Assembly: GCA_947467605.1 (NCBI GenBank)
Contig: CANIII010000024.1
Coordinates: 16,035 to 80,034, forward strand
Length of the DNA stretch: 64,000 nucleotides
Source of the DNA: Acidobacteriota bacterium
GTDB taxonomy: Bacteria; Acidobacteriota; Vicinamibacteria; Vicinamibacterales; SCN-69-37
Reading direction: 5' to 3'
The first letter of the stretch is position 1, and every line of letters starts with the position of its first letter. The notes beneath the pieces were generated by a model that saw nothing but the letters and a program-made list of their open reading frames with translations, was not told where the DNA came from and did not search any database. Positions 45,593 to 53,948 of this stretch are shown piece after piece. A program made the position numbers and the translations under genes.

Positions 45593-46893
45593 AGGACGCT
45601 CCCCGGGCCTGAAGGCCCGGGGCTCCACATGCGAGTCCGCTTCATCCAGAAGTACATCGGCAGGCCAGCCGCCCAGAATGCGATGCCGTAGTAGAGGACT
45701 TCCGCTCCGGCACCCGCAATGGCGAAGAGCGAGAACAGCAACGCTACGACTGAAGCCACAGACACGCGTCCCTGCTTCATGAGTGCAAGCGAACAGAACA
45801 CATACGGCACCAGTGTGCTCAACGTCGAGAGGGTGATCGCGAACGTGAACAACGACACGAGACCTCGCGACGAGTTCGCGGCAATCAACAGTGACGCCAG
45901 CACACTGCCGGCCATGAGCGGGAATGCGGGCGCGCCATTGGCGCTGATCCGGCCAAACACTTTGGGAAAGAGACCGTCTTTCGCGACCGCCACGGGCAAC
46001 TGTCCCTGAATCAGAATCCAGCCATTCAGCGCGCCGAAGCAGGAGATCACGCCGCCCGCGGCCACGATGAGCGCGCCCGTGTCGCCAAAGAATCGCCGCG
46101 CCGCGTCCGCGAACGGCGCCGTGCTGTGCGACAGCACGTCGGGGCTCAACACGCCCATCACGCCGGCGGTGCTGACGATGTAGATGGCGGCCGTGAGAAC
46201 GGTGCCGATCACTGTCGCCCGCGGGATCGTGCGCTCGGGCGCTTCCACGCTGTCTGCGGGAATCGTCGCTGTCTCGAGGCCCATCAGCGCCCACATCGTG
46301 AGCGTGGCCGCGCCCATCAGCGTGCCGAAGATGCCGGTACTGCCACTCGTCACTGACGCCGGCATCGCAAAGTGCGATGGATTCAGCACCAGCAACCCGG
46401 CGATGCCGATGACGAGCAACGGCAGAATCTTGAGCACCGTCGTCACGACCTGCACACGTCCGGCGCTACCGACGCCGCGGAGGTTGACGAGGGTCAGAAT
46501 CCAGACCGCGCCAATCTCAATCGCAGTCGCTAGCAGTGGCGTGCGCGCGAGCGCAGGCACAAACACCTGCAGGTAGCCGACCAGCGCAATCGCGAGCGCA
46601 GCGCACCCCACCCAGACGGCCGTCCAGTATCCCCAGCCGACCAGGAATCCCGCCAGATCGCCAAAGGCCGCGCGTGAGTATGCGTAGATGCCGCCGGCCG
46701 CCGGATTCTCGCGGGCGAGCCGCGCGAACACTAGGGCCAAAGCCACTGCCCCTCCGGCGGAGATCAACCAGCCGCCAAACGCCAGCCCGCCATACGGCGC
46801 GAGGGAGGCCGGGAGCAGAAACACGCCCGAGCCGATCATGTTGCCCATCACGAGGGCAACCGCTGTCCAGAACCCGATGCTCCGCTTAGTCAC
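45589..46893 (-). CDS. APC family amino-acid permease
   Basis: 434-residue, 12-helix permease of the amino acid-polyamine-organocation superfamily. The consensus N-terminal GFWTAVALVMGNMIGSGVF and AGGIYAYSRAAFGDLAGFLVGWGYWTAVW are typical of the AdiC/CadB/YjeH branch. It starts at GTG 46893, 12 bases after the M16 stop, and overlaps the DDAH-family start, suggesting it imports arginine or a related guanidino compound. Its C-terminal codons are encoded by a REP-like hairpin (45601-45622). Confidence 0.9.
   Translation of the reverse strand: MTKRSIGFWTAVALVMGNMIGSGVFLLPASLAPYGGLAFGGWLISAGGAVALALVFARLARENPAAGGIYAYSRAAFGDLAGFLVGWGYWTAVWVGCAALAIALVGYLQVFVPALARTPLLATAIEIGAVWILTLVNLRGVGSAGRVQVVTTVLKILPLLVIGIAGLLVLNPSHFAMPASVTSGSTGIFGTLMGAATLTMWALMGLETATIPADSVEAPERTIPRATVIGTVLTAAIYIVSTAGVMGVLSPDVLSHSTAPFADAARRFFGDTGALIVAAGGVISCFGALNGWILIQGQLPVAVAKDGLFPKVFGRISANGAPAFPLMAGSVLASLLIAANSSRGLVSLFTFAITLSTLSTLVPYVFCSLALMKQGRVSVASVVALLFSLFAIAGAGAEVLYYGIAFWAAGLPMYFWMKRTRMWSPGPSGPGSVL
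45601..45622. repeat. REP-like hairpin inside the permease 3' end
   Basis: 9-base perfect stem CCCCGGGCC / GGCCCGGGG around TGAA. It encodes the tail of the APC permease (WSPGPSGPGSVL region) and ends 9 bases before the overlapping stop/start. Confidence 0.7.
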
Positions 46894-46905
46894 TCGCGCG
46901 TGATG

Positions 46906-48372
46906 CTACTTCACAACGGGCTTGCCGTTGGCGTCATAGAGCTCCAGCGTGCCGAATTGCTTGAAGACATCGGCAACTTTCGGATCACCCACGGCGATGA
47001 TGTTGAGCCGCTTCGGGTCGAGATACTTCTTCGCCACGGCCAGCGCCTGCGCTTGCGTGACGGCGTTGATGCGTTCCGGATACTTGTCCCAGTAGTCGAG
47101 CGGGAACTGATACGTCCGCGCGGTGACGAAGTTGCTAAGCACGGCGGCCGGCGACTCAAGCCGCAGCGCGAATGTCGCGATCATGGCGCGCTTCGCGTTG
47201 TCGAAATCCTTCTGCGGAATCGTCTCATCGCGCATCCGCGCGATCTCGGCCATCAGGTCTTTGATCGCCGGCTCGGTGACGTCCGTGCGTACGTCGAGCG
47301 ACGCGAGCCAGTCGCCACGCCAGCGGCTCGCACCAAGCGCGCTCGATGCGCCGTAGGTATAACCCTTCTCTTCGCGAAGATGGGTGAACAGGCGACCGGT
47401 CGGTCCGTCGCCGAGCACCTTGTTCATCACCATGAACGCGTCGTAGTCAGGATCGGTCCGCGAGATGGCCTGTGTCCCGACCATCAGCGTCGTCTGCACC
47501 GAGCCGGGCCGTGCGATGAATGAGACACGACCTGGGCCCATCGTCGGCGGTTCACCGATCGCGCCTGTGCTGCCTGCGGACTTCTTCCACGTCGTCAGCG
47601 CCGCCTCAAACGCACGCTTCGCGTCGGCGAGCGTGATGTCGCCCGAGATCGAAATCAGCGCATGATCGGGCACGAAGTGCGCGGCGTGCCACTGCACCAT
47701 CGCATCGCGGGTGATCTTGTCGATGCTCTCCGCCGTCGCCGAAATTCGCGACGCGGGGTGCGTGCCATAGACCAGTCGCTGATACAGCTCGGCACCGAGG
47801 AAGTTCGGGCTCGATCGCTGTTGCACCAGACCCGGTTTGATCCGCTGTTTGTAGCGACCGAGTTCGTCTTCAGGAAACGTCGGATGCAGGAGCACGTCGG
47901 CCGCCATCGCCAGCGTCTGCTGGAAATTCTCCGTCAGGCTCGATCCAGACAGCGTGGCATCCACACTGGTCAGTCCCGCGCCCGCGCCCACTGACGCGGC
48001 CATGGTCTCGAGTTGCTCGGACATCTGCGCGGAGGTCTTCGTCGCCGTGCCCTCGCGCATCAGCGACGCGGTGGCCGACGCAAGACCAATCATATCTGCC
48101 GGATCGAAGTAGCCACCACCACCAGGCATCGAGATCGTGAACGACACCTGCGGGGCGCGATGGTCTTCGAGCACCATCAAGTGTGCGCCGTTGGCGAGAT
48201 CCACTTCCCCTGGCCGTGGCAGCTTCACCTTCAGCACTTCATTCGAGACCGGCGCCTTGCCCTTGAGCACGACGGCCTGCGTCGTCGGTGGCGGCGCTTG
48301 TTGCGCCATCAGCGCGGCACCTGTGACCAGTGCGATTGCGAGTGTGATCGGAGTGCGTGGTTCACGGCGCAT
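46906..48372 (-). CDS. M16 peptidase subunit, inactive (HxxEH lost)
   Basis: 488-residue secreted member of the insulinase family. The position of the zinc motif reads IGLASATASLMREGT instead of HxxEH, so this is the inactive partner of the heterodimer. The C-terminal half has the family's TLMVGTQAISRTDPDY and REEKGYTYGASS. Such active/inactive pairs act together (mitochondrial-processing-peptidase-like). Its ATG shares the A of the TAA stop of the active subunit gene (TAATG), a strong coupling. Confidence 0.9.
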   Translation of the reverse strand: MRREPRTPITLAIALVTGAALMAQQAPPPTTQAVVLKGKAPVSNEVLKVKLPRPGEVDLANGAHLMVLEDHRAPQVSFTISMPGGGGYFDPADMIGLASATASLMREGTATKTSAQMSEQLETMAASVGAGAGLTSVDATLSGSSLTENFQQTLAMAADVLLHPTFPEDELGRYKQRIKPGLVQQRSSPNFLGAELYQRLVYGTHPASRISATAESIDKITRDAMVQWHAAHFVPDHALISISGDITLADAKRAFEAALTTWKKSAGSTGAIGEPPTMGPGRVSFIARPGSVQTTLMVGTQAISRTDPDYDAFMVMNKVLGDGPTGRLFTHLREEKGYTYGASSALGASRWRGDWLASLDVRTDVTEPAIKDLMAEIARMRDETIPQKDFDNAKRAMIATFALRLESPAAVLSNFVTARTYQFPLDYWDKYPERINAVTQAQALAVAKKYLDPKRLNIIAVGDPKVADVFKQFGTLELYDANGKPVVK

Positions 48373-49712
48373 TAGCGGCCTCCCTTCGGGGCGGCGGCGG
48401 GCTTCGGTGTGGTGATGAGCACCGTGCGATTCGCCTCGCCGAAATACTGCTTGGCCACCCGCTGCACATCGGCGGCCGTCACTTTGTTGATGCGATCAAT
48501 CTGTGTATTGATCAGTCCCGGGTCGTTGTAGGCGAGCGCATTCTCGGCGAGGCTCACGGCGGTATTCAGCGAGTTGCCCAGGCCTCCGACGATGTTGCGC
48601 TTGGCGTTGTTGCGGGCCTTGTCGAGCTCCCACGACTGAATGGGTTCGGTCTTGATGCGCTCGATCTCCGCGTAGATCGCCGATTCGATGTCGGCGATGG
48701 TCTTGCCCGGGCTCGCCGTGGCGTTGAGCATGAAGAGCTGCGGACCGCGACGTCCGTTCAGGCCCGCACCGACGCCGGTGGTGAGCTGCTTCTGACGCAC
48801 GAGCGTCTCATACATGCGCGAGCTACGGCCGCCCGTGAGCACGGTGGCCAACACGCTGAGCGCCTCGGTATCGGTGTGACTGCTCGGCGGCACGTGGTAC
48901 CCCAGGGTCACGCGTGGAAACCGCGCCAGCCCATCCGCCATCGTCTCGCGCTTCTCTTTGGTCTGCGCAGGCTCGGTCATGTCCATCGGCGGGGGCGCGG
49001 GCTGCGAGGGAATCGCGTCGAAGTACTGCCGCACCTTCGCTAACGCCTGTGCTGCGTTGACGTCGCCGGCGATCGCCATCACGGCGTTGTTCGGCGCGTA
49101 GTAGGTCTTGAAGAACGCGCTCACATCCTGCACGGTGGCGGCGCTGAGGTCCGCCATCGAGCCGATGACCGAGTGACGATAGGCCGGGTTGCTGTAGGCC
49201 ACCTCACCAAAGCGTTCGCTCGATGGTCCATACGGCACATTGTCGACGCGCAAGCGGCGCTCCTCCTGAACGGCCTGGCGCTGATTGTCGAGATTCTCTT
49301 TCGTGATCTCAAGCGAGCGCATGCGATCGGCTTCGAGAAACAGCGCCATGTCGAGCTGATTGGCGGGCAACGTGTCGTAGTAGAGCGTGCGATCTTCGTT
49401 GGTGGTGCCGTTCATGCTGCCGCCGTTGTTGAAGATCAGCGTGAACTGCTCGCCGGGCCCCACGTTCTCGGAGCCCTTGAACATCATGTGTTCGAAGAGG
49501 TGCGCAAAACCTGTGCGGCCAGGTCGCTCGTCGCGCGAGCCCACGTTGTACGCGAGGGCCACGGAGAACACCGGCGCGTGGTGATCCTCCGCGATGAGGA
49601 CACGCAGCCCGTTCTTGAGCTTCGTGTCGGTGAATGTGATCTTCGGCGTCGCCGCCTGCAGCGTCACGGCCGCCGCGGTCGCGGCTGCCAGCACCAGAAC
49701 TTGCACTCGCAT
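48372..49712 (-). CDS. M16 peptidase subunit, active (HLFEH)
   Basis: 446-residue secreted zinc peptidase: signal peptide (RVQVLVLAAATAAAVTLQ), zinc motif HLFEH at residues 71-75 and downstream VQEERRLRVDNVPYG with the third ligand glutamate. It should degrade oligopeptides in the periplasm with its inactive partner. GGAGG is 7 bases before ATG 49712. It heads the run M16 active, M16 inactive, APC permease, DDAH-family enzyme: peptide degradation followed by amino-acid uptake and catabolism. Confidence 0.93.
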   Translation of the reverse strand: MRVQVLVLAAATAAAVTLQAATPKITFTDTKLKNGLRVLIAEDHHAPVFSVALAYNVGSRDERPGRTGFAHLFEHMMFKGSENVGPGEQFTLIFNNGGSMNGTTNEDRTLYYDTLPANQLDMALFLEADRMRSLEITKENLDNQRQAVQEERRLRVDNVPYGPSSERFGEVAYSNPAYRHSVIGSMADLSAATVQDVSAFFKTYYAPNNAVMAIAGDVNAAQALAKVRQYFDAIPSQPAPPPMDMTEPAQTKEKRETMADGLARFPRVTLGYHVPPSSHTDTEALSVLATVLTGGRSSRMYETLVRQKQLTTGVGAGLNGRRGPQLFMLNATASPGKTIADIESAIYAEIERIKTEPIQSWELDKARNNAKRNIVGGLGNSLNTAVSLAENALAYNDPGLINTQIDRINKVTAADVQRVAKQYFGEANRTVLITTPKPAAAPKGGR

Positions 49713-49760
49713 GTGGAATCCTCCCCTGACGGGAGAAGGATACACGCGATGGCCGCGAGT

Positions 49761-50243
49761 TTAGACGGGGACTTCGGCGGCGGCCCAGCCGGCCGCATCC
49801 ACATCCGAACGGAACACGGCGGCGAGGTTAATCACGACATTGCCGCCATCCTTGTGAATCGGAAACCGATCCATGTGGCGCGTGGCGCGACCCGAGATGT
49901 ATTTGCCGTCGGGCAAGTACTTCGAGTCGTGCTTGGTGCAGGCGAAGCGCCCTTCCTTGTCGATCCACTTCACCGCCGCCCGCTCATGCGGACACGACAG
50001 CGCGAACGCGAACACCTTGCCCTGCGCGCGCACGAGAATGGTGGAGGTCGTGCGATCGATGTTGACGCTGTCAGCCGCCGGAATGAGAAACGATTTCTCC
50101 GCGTGCTCGCCCACGGGCACACCATCCACCATGTGGATCGGCAGGGCGCGAAGATCCGCGGGCAGCAGGGCCACGGCCGCAATGGCGCCCGCGACACAGC
50201 CCGTCGTGGTGGCGAGAAAAGAACGACGCGAGCAATCAGACAT
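49761..50243 (-). CDS. Tat-exported Rieske [2Fe-2S] protein
   Basis: 160 residues: Tat signal (SRRSFLATTTG), hydrophobic segment, then a Rieske domain with both metal-ligand motifs, SCPHERAAVKW (C-x-H) and FACTKHDSKYLPDG (C-x2-H). The extra disulfide cysteines of bc1-type Rieske proteins are absent, as in low-potential ferredoxin-like types. It overlaps the preceding membrane-protein gene by 8 bases. With the neighbouring cytochrome and membrane protein it likely forms an electron-transfer module at the outer face of the membrane (inference). Confidence 0.88.
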   Translation of the reverse strand: MSDCSRRSFLATTTGCVAGAIAAVALLPADLRALPIHMVDGVPVGEHAEKSFLIPAADSVNIDRTTSTILVRAQGKVFAFALSCPHERAAVKWIDKEGRFACTKHDSKYLPDGKYISGRATRHMDRFPIHKDGGNVVINLAAVFRSDVDAAGWAAAEVPV

Positions 50244-50685
50244 TGGGGAGAACGGCTCCGATGAGCGTGATGAGAAACCAGAGCACCAGCGATGCGACTG
50301 ACGCACTGCGCAGCCGCGCCCAGGCGGCCGGCTCCGGTGTGCGTGCGGCCTGTTCGGCGCGGGCGAGCCGCACGCCGTTCACGAGCAGCATCGCGACGAG
50401 GAACATCTTGAGCCAGAACCAGCGCGATACGAGATAGGTGTCAAGATTGGCCGCCAGCATCAGCACGCCGCTCACAAACATCGCGGCCAGACCGCCGAGC
50501 ACCACACGATGCACACCAGCCAGCGCCTTCAGCTGATGCGTGTCACCCGCCGGCGCGAGTAGCGTCAGGCGATCGGCCGCCACCGCGCAACCTGCGCCGA
50601 GCAACAGACCGCCGACGTGCCCAAACAGAATGATCGTTCGCCAAATCGCCGAATTCGAATAGATCTCGTTCCATGTCGCCAACAT
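50236..50685 (-). CDS. Four-helix membrane protein (possible b-type cytochrome)
   Basis: 149 residues (ATG 50685; a GTG at 50694 is an alternative) with four predicted membrane segments. Histidines fall within or near segments: IILFGHVGGLLLG, GDTHQLKALAGVHRVVL. This could allow haem ligation, but no family is recognised with certainty. It lies between a c-type cytochrome lipoprotein and a Rieske protein, overlapping the Rieske gene by 8 bases and starting 6-15 bases after the cytochrome gene stop; an electron-transfer membrane anchor is the likeliest role. Confidence 0.6.
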   Translation of the reverse strand: MLATWNEIYSNSAIWRTIILFGHVGGLLLGAGCAVAADRLTLLAPAGDTHQLKALAGVHRVVLGGLAAMFVSGVLMLAANLDTYLVSRWFWLKMFLVAMLLVNGVRLARAEQAARTPEPAAWARLRSASVASLVLWFLITLIGAVLPNV

Positions 50686-50699
50686 CGTCAACACCTAGT

Positions 50700-51086
50700 C
50701 TACTGGGCGGCTTTGCTGTTCACGACCCAGTCGTAGATCGTCTGCGCCTTGGTCGTGCGATTGCCGGACAGATTCCCGTACATCGGCCCGTTGGGCTGGG
50801 TCGCCTTGATGAGGATCGAGTTCTGGCTCCCCGAAGTGACCACGGCCATGACGCCGGCAAAGGTGCTGAGCATGACGCCCGATTCCTTGAGGCTGGCGTT
50901 ATGACAGGCCACACAGTCGGCGGCCATGATCGGCGCGATGTCTTTGGTGTAGGTGTAAGTTGTGACGCCCGTGCCAGTTACCGTGATCTGCACGCTATCC
51001 AGACTCGAGGGCGACGTGGGTGAACCGCCACACGCGATGGTCGTAACGAGAGCGGCAGACAGGACGACGAGACTCAACTTGAACAT
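50700..51086 (-). CDS. Monohaem c-type cytochrome lipoprotein
   Basis: 128 residues. A lipoprotein signal with lipobox TTIAC (Cys 19) is followed by a Ser/Thr-rich linker and a short cytochrome-c domain with the haem motif CVACH in MAADCVACHNASLKESGV. A Met ligand may come from GPMYGNLSG. It would shuttle electrons at the membrane surface. First gene of a tight three-gene unit with the four-helix protein and Rieske protein. Confidence 0.85.
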   Translation of the reverse strand: MFKLSLVVLSAALVTTIACGGSPTSPSSLDSVQITVTGTGVTTYTYTKDIAPIMAADCVACHNASLKESGVMLSTFAGVMAVVTSGSQNSILIKATQPNGPMYGNLSGNRTTKAQTIYDWVVNSKAAQ

Positions 51087-51140
51087 GCGCGATTACACCT
51101 CGGTGCTCACGAATGCACACATCGTTCCACCGCGCGCCGT

Positions 51141-51512
51141 CTATCCTTGGTGACGAACGTCGCGACCGGGCCTCGGAACACGCTTCGCTATCAGTCGGCC
51201 TAGCTTCACCCGGTCCACCGTCTCGCACTCCCAGATGGCAATCGGAACCCAACGGGCTCGACTTAGGCCGATGCGGACTTTCCGATCGCGTCGGCAGTTA
51301 GTATGCCTGTGCCAAAAGCAACCGTTCACAAGAACGGCAACGTGATGCCGCGAGAGAACAACGTCAGGCCGCCCAAGCAAGCCTTTCGAGTCCAGACGAA
51401 ACCGAAAGCCTTGTTTGTGCAGCGCCGCACGGACCATTCTCGCTGGCAGAGTTCCGCGGCACTTGAACCTAGACATGTTCCAACTTCGCCGCGACGGCGA
51501 CAGGTCCTCCAC
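51141..51512 (-). CDS. Vsr-type mismatch endonuclease with internal deletion
   Basis: 123 residues of the very-short-patch-repair (Vsr) endonuclease family, which nicks T:G mismatches left by m5C deamination. The start MEDLSPSRRSWNMSRFKCRG, RFRLDSKGLLGRPDVVL (catalytic Asp), GCFWHRHTNC (His) and IAIWECET are typical. Between NCR and RD, where the family has about 20 residues (PxxNxxFWxxKxxxN), this protein jumps directly to RDRKVRIGLSRARW. No frameshift can supply them because the codons are contiguous, so the segment is deleted; the enzyme may be inactive. GTG start 51512 lies 2 bases from the Dcm stop. Confidence 0.8.
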   Translation of the reverse strand: MEDLSPSRRSWNMSRFKCRGTLPARMVRAALHKQGFRFRLDSKGLLGRPDVVLSRHHVAVLVNGCFWHRHTNCRRDRKVRIGLSRARWVPIAIWECETVDRVKLGRLIAKRVPRPGRDVRHQG

Positions 51513-51514
51513 GT

Positions 51515-53000
51515 CTAGAGTGCTCCGGCTCTACGAAGAGCCGAATGCAGCACGGAAGCCACGCGGCTCGCTAGGAAAGGGGGAACTGCATTACCAACCT
51601 GCGTGTACTGCGCGGTCCTAGGACCGCAGAAGAAGTAGCTGTCGGGAAACGTTTGAAGCCTGGCTGCCTCCCTAACCGTCAAACTCCTACACTGGCGCGG
51701 GTCATGATGAATGAAGTAGTGCCCGTCCTTCGATATGTGGCTTGTGACTGTCGTAGATGGCGCATTTCGCAGTTGAACACGAAAGCGATCGGAGAACATG
51801 GAACCTGTCTCAACGGCGAGCTTGGCATTCTTGTGGCATGGAAGCAGCGCATTCGGAAACCTCGACAGCTCCGGTGAGCGACCGTGGAACTGTGAGAAGC
51901 ACGCCGCGAAAAGATAGCGCTGAAGATCTTGTGGAATATGACCACGAGTCGAATGATTAAACGCCATGGGGCCGCCGTCGGCGCGGTACCATCTCCGCAA
52001 GGCCAAAGGGTCCGGTGCACAATCGACGGCCTCACCTCCCCGTCCACGATGAACGAGTCGATCAAGTGCTTCGACAATCGATTCGTGGACATCGCTATCA
52101 GTTACGCGTAGGTCCTTGAGCCATGGCGCGGTTCGAGCTTCGCGAATCGCTTCAAGCCAGCGGGCCAGCGAATCGGGGCCGCGAGACAGCCCGCTGCGCA
52201 GCTTCGGCAAATCATCGATCGCAGCACTTACCGAAACGAGAGGGGCCTCGGCCAACGGCTGCAGCTCTTTGACTCCAAGATCTTCACGAATCCCGACAAT
52301 TATCAGTCTGTGGCGCCGTTGGGGTACTCCGTAACGTTCCGATCTAACGAGGTAGTCAACCGGACTACCCACAACGCGGCCAGTCTGAACTGAAAGGGGG
52401 AACAAGCTATACCGGTGTCCATTTCGGGACGCCAGTGCCCTACTCGGATCGGCCAAGTCGGCAGTGATACGTTCGAAAATCCGACCTGCACTAGTCGATG
52501 CCGAGAGCAAGCCCTTAACGTTCTCCATGACGAATGCGAGCGGCCAGTTGTCGGCGATTACTTCTAGGTATCGCTGATAGAGGGAGTGCCGCTCGTCGGC
52601 TTCAAGTTGGTATCCGGGAATACCCCTGTTTCTGACTCTGCCTGCGATCGAATAGGCTTGGCACGGTGGGCCGCCAATCAGCAGGCACGGTTCCTTGCCA
52701 GAGATTCGGCCTCGAATGGCGTCTTGCACTTCTGACCTAGGAGTCTTGCCCAGTTCCGCTCGAATCGCTTCTTGCTCAGCGCGCGCGAACTCTACCGGAT
52801 ACGATGCACGTGCGCCAGCCTCTTGACCTATCGCTAGACGGGCCAAGAACTGCCGGCGGCGTTGGGCCCCGACAAGTGATCTGAACACTGCTCTAAGGAC
52901 CAGCGTCCTGTGCGCGAAGGGTTCTTTTTCAACCGAGAGCGCGAGACGAAAGGGGCTCTCGTTCGTAGCGCCGCAATAGCTTGCAAACCCTTCCCCTACA
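51515..53000 (-). pseudogene. dcm: C5 cytosine DNA methyltransferase, 5'-truncated
   Basis: Dcm-family methyltransferase, whose product m5C creates the mismatches Vsr repairs. Visible motifs: IV GGPPCQAYS, VI VMENVKGLL, VIII QRRHRLIIVGIR, X YTQVGNAVPP. The frame continues upstream of the first GTG (52888) as LALSVEKEPFAHRTLVLR and stops matching at VGEGFAS (near 53000), exactly where motif I (FxGxGG, SAM binding) should begin. There the sequence becomes ADOP permease on the other strand. The methyltransferase has thus lost motif I and its start codon and is probably dead. Base composition is visibly lower in GC here (hand counts of 32/60 at 51661-51720 and 27/60 at 51901-51960), suggesting transfer. 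Confidence 0.85.
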
Positions 53001-53001
53001 G

Positions 53002-53874
53002 GGCTTTGCCAAGGGCCCCGACGTCGACAACAGCTCGCGATTCAATGAAGTCGGCGCCGGCTACTTCAAGACCATGGGCGTGCCGCTCATCGCCGGTCGT
53101 GAGTTCACACAGAGCGATCTCAAGGGCGGCCAGAAGGTGGCGATTGTCAACGAGACGTTCGCCAAGAAGTTCACCCTCGGCCGCAACGCCGTTGGCACAC
53201 TCATGGGCGACGACGGGCCGAAGGGCACACTCGACACCGAGATCGTCGGTCTCGTGCAGGACGCGAAATACAACGACGTCAAAGACGCGCCGCCGCCGCT
53301 CTACTTCTCCCCCTACATGCAGGACGATCAGCTCGGCGACATGAACTTCTACGTGCGCACCAACGCCGACACCGGGATGACAATGACGGCCATTCGCAAA
53401 GCGCTGGCGGAGCTCGACGCCAACCTGCCCATTCAGGATCTGCGGACGATGGCAGACCAGGTCAAAGACAACACGTCGATTGATCGCATGATCGGCACGT
53501 TGTCGACGGCCTTTGCGGTGCTCGCCACCATGCTCGCCGCCATTGGCCTGTACGGCGTGCTCGCCTACACGGTGTCGCAGCGCACTCGCGAGTTCGGCCT
53601 GCGCATGGCGCTCGGCGCCGACCCGTCGCATGTCCGTTTCATGGTGTTGAAGCAGGTGGCGATCATGACATTGATCGGCGGCACCGCTGGCGTCGGCATC
53701 ACGCTGTACGTCGGCCGACTCGTCGAATCACTGCTGTATCAAATGAAGGGCCGCGACCCGTGGGTGCTGGTCATCTCAGTGACATTGCTGGCGGCGATCG
53801 CGATGCTGGCGGGATTACTGCCGGCGATCAGAGCGTCGCGCATCGATCCGATGAAAGCGCTCAGGTACGAGTAA
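53002..53874 (+). pseudogene. ADOP permease, C-terminal remnant
   Basis: About 290 C-terminal residues of an ADOP/MacB-FtsX permease (usually 800-900). It begins inside the second periplasmic domain (GFAKGPDVDNSSRFNEVGAGYFKTMG) and includes the last FtsX block (TREFGLRMALGADPSHV) and a normal C-terminus (SRIDPMKALRYE). The first two thirds are missing at the junction with the Dcm gene near 53000. No promoter or start is evident, so it is a remnant. Confidence 0.85.
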
Positions 53875-53948
53875 CAACGGGTAAGCGGGTAAGCGGGTGA
53901 GCAGGTATAGCGGGTGCTCGGGTGAGCGGGTGCGGCAGGTGAGCGGGT
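53873..53948. repeat. Left half of a palindromic octamer array
   Basis: Tandem degenerate octamers of the GCGGGTRA type beginning AACAACGGGTAAGCGGG directly at the ADOP stop. The right half at 55306-55425 is its inverted copy. The two are separated only by the IS256 element. Confidence 0.8.

Noticed and set aside
45593..46294. N-terminal extension of the DDAH-family frame
   Set aside because: It overlaps the APC permease in another frame; the GTG 45592 with a GTGA overlap and a homologous N-terminus is preferred.
43547..51086. A specialised secretion or antiphage system in the long minus-strand run
   Set aside because: All genes fit peptide, amino-acid or electron-transfer roles; no signature secretion or defence genes apart from the dead Dcm-Vsr next to it.
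51141..51512. Frameshift as explanation for the short Vsr
   Set aside because: Codons flanking the missing segment are contiguous in one frame, so no bases are available to encode it.
52888..53000. GTG 52888 as the true Dcm start
   Set aside because: Upstream codons continue Dcm-like sequence (EKEPFAH, GEGFAS), so the start was lost rather than located at this GTG.
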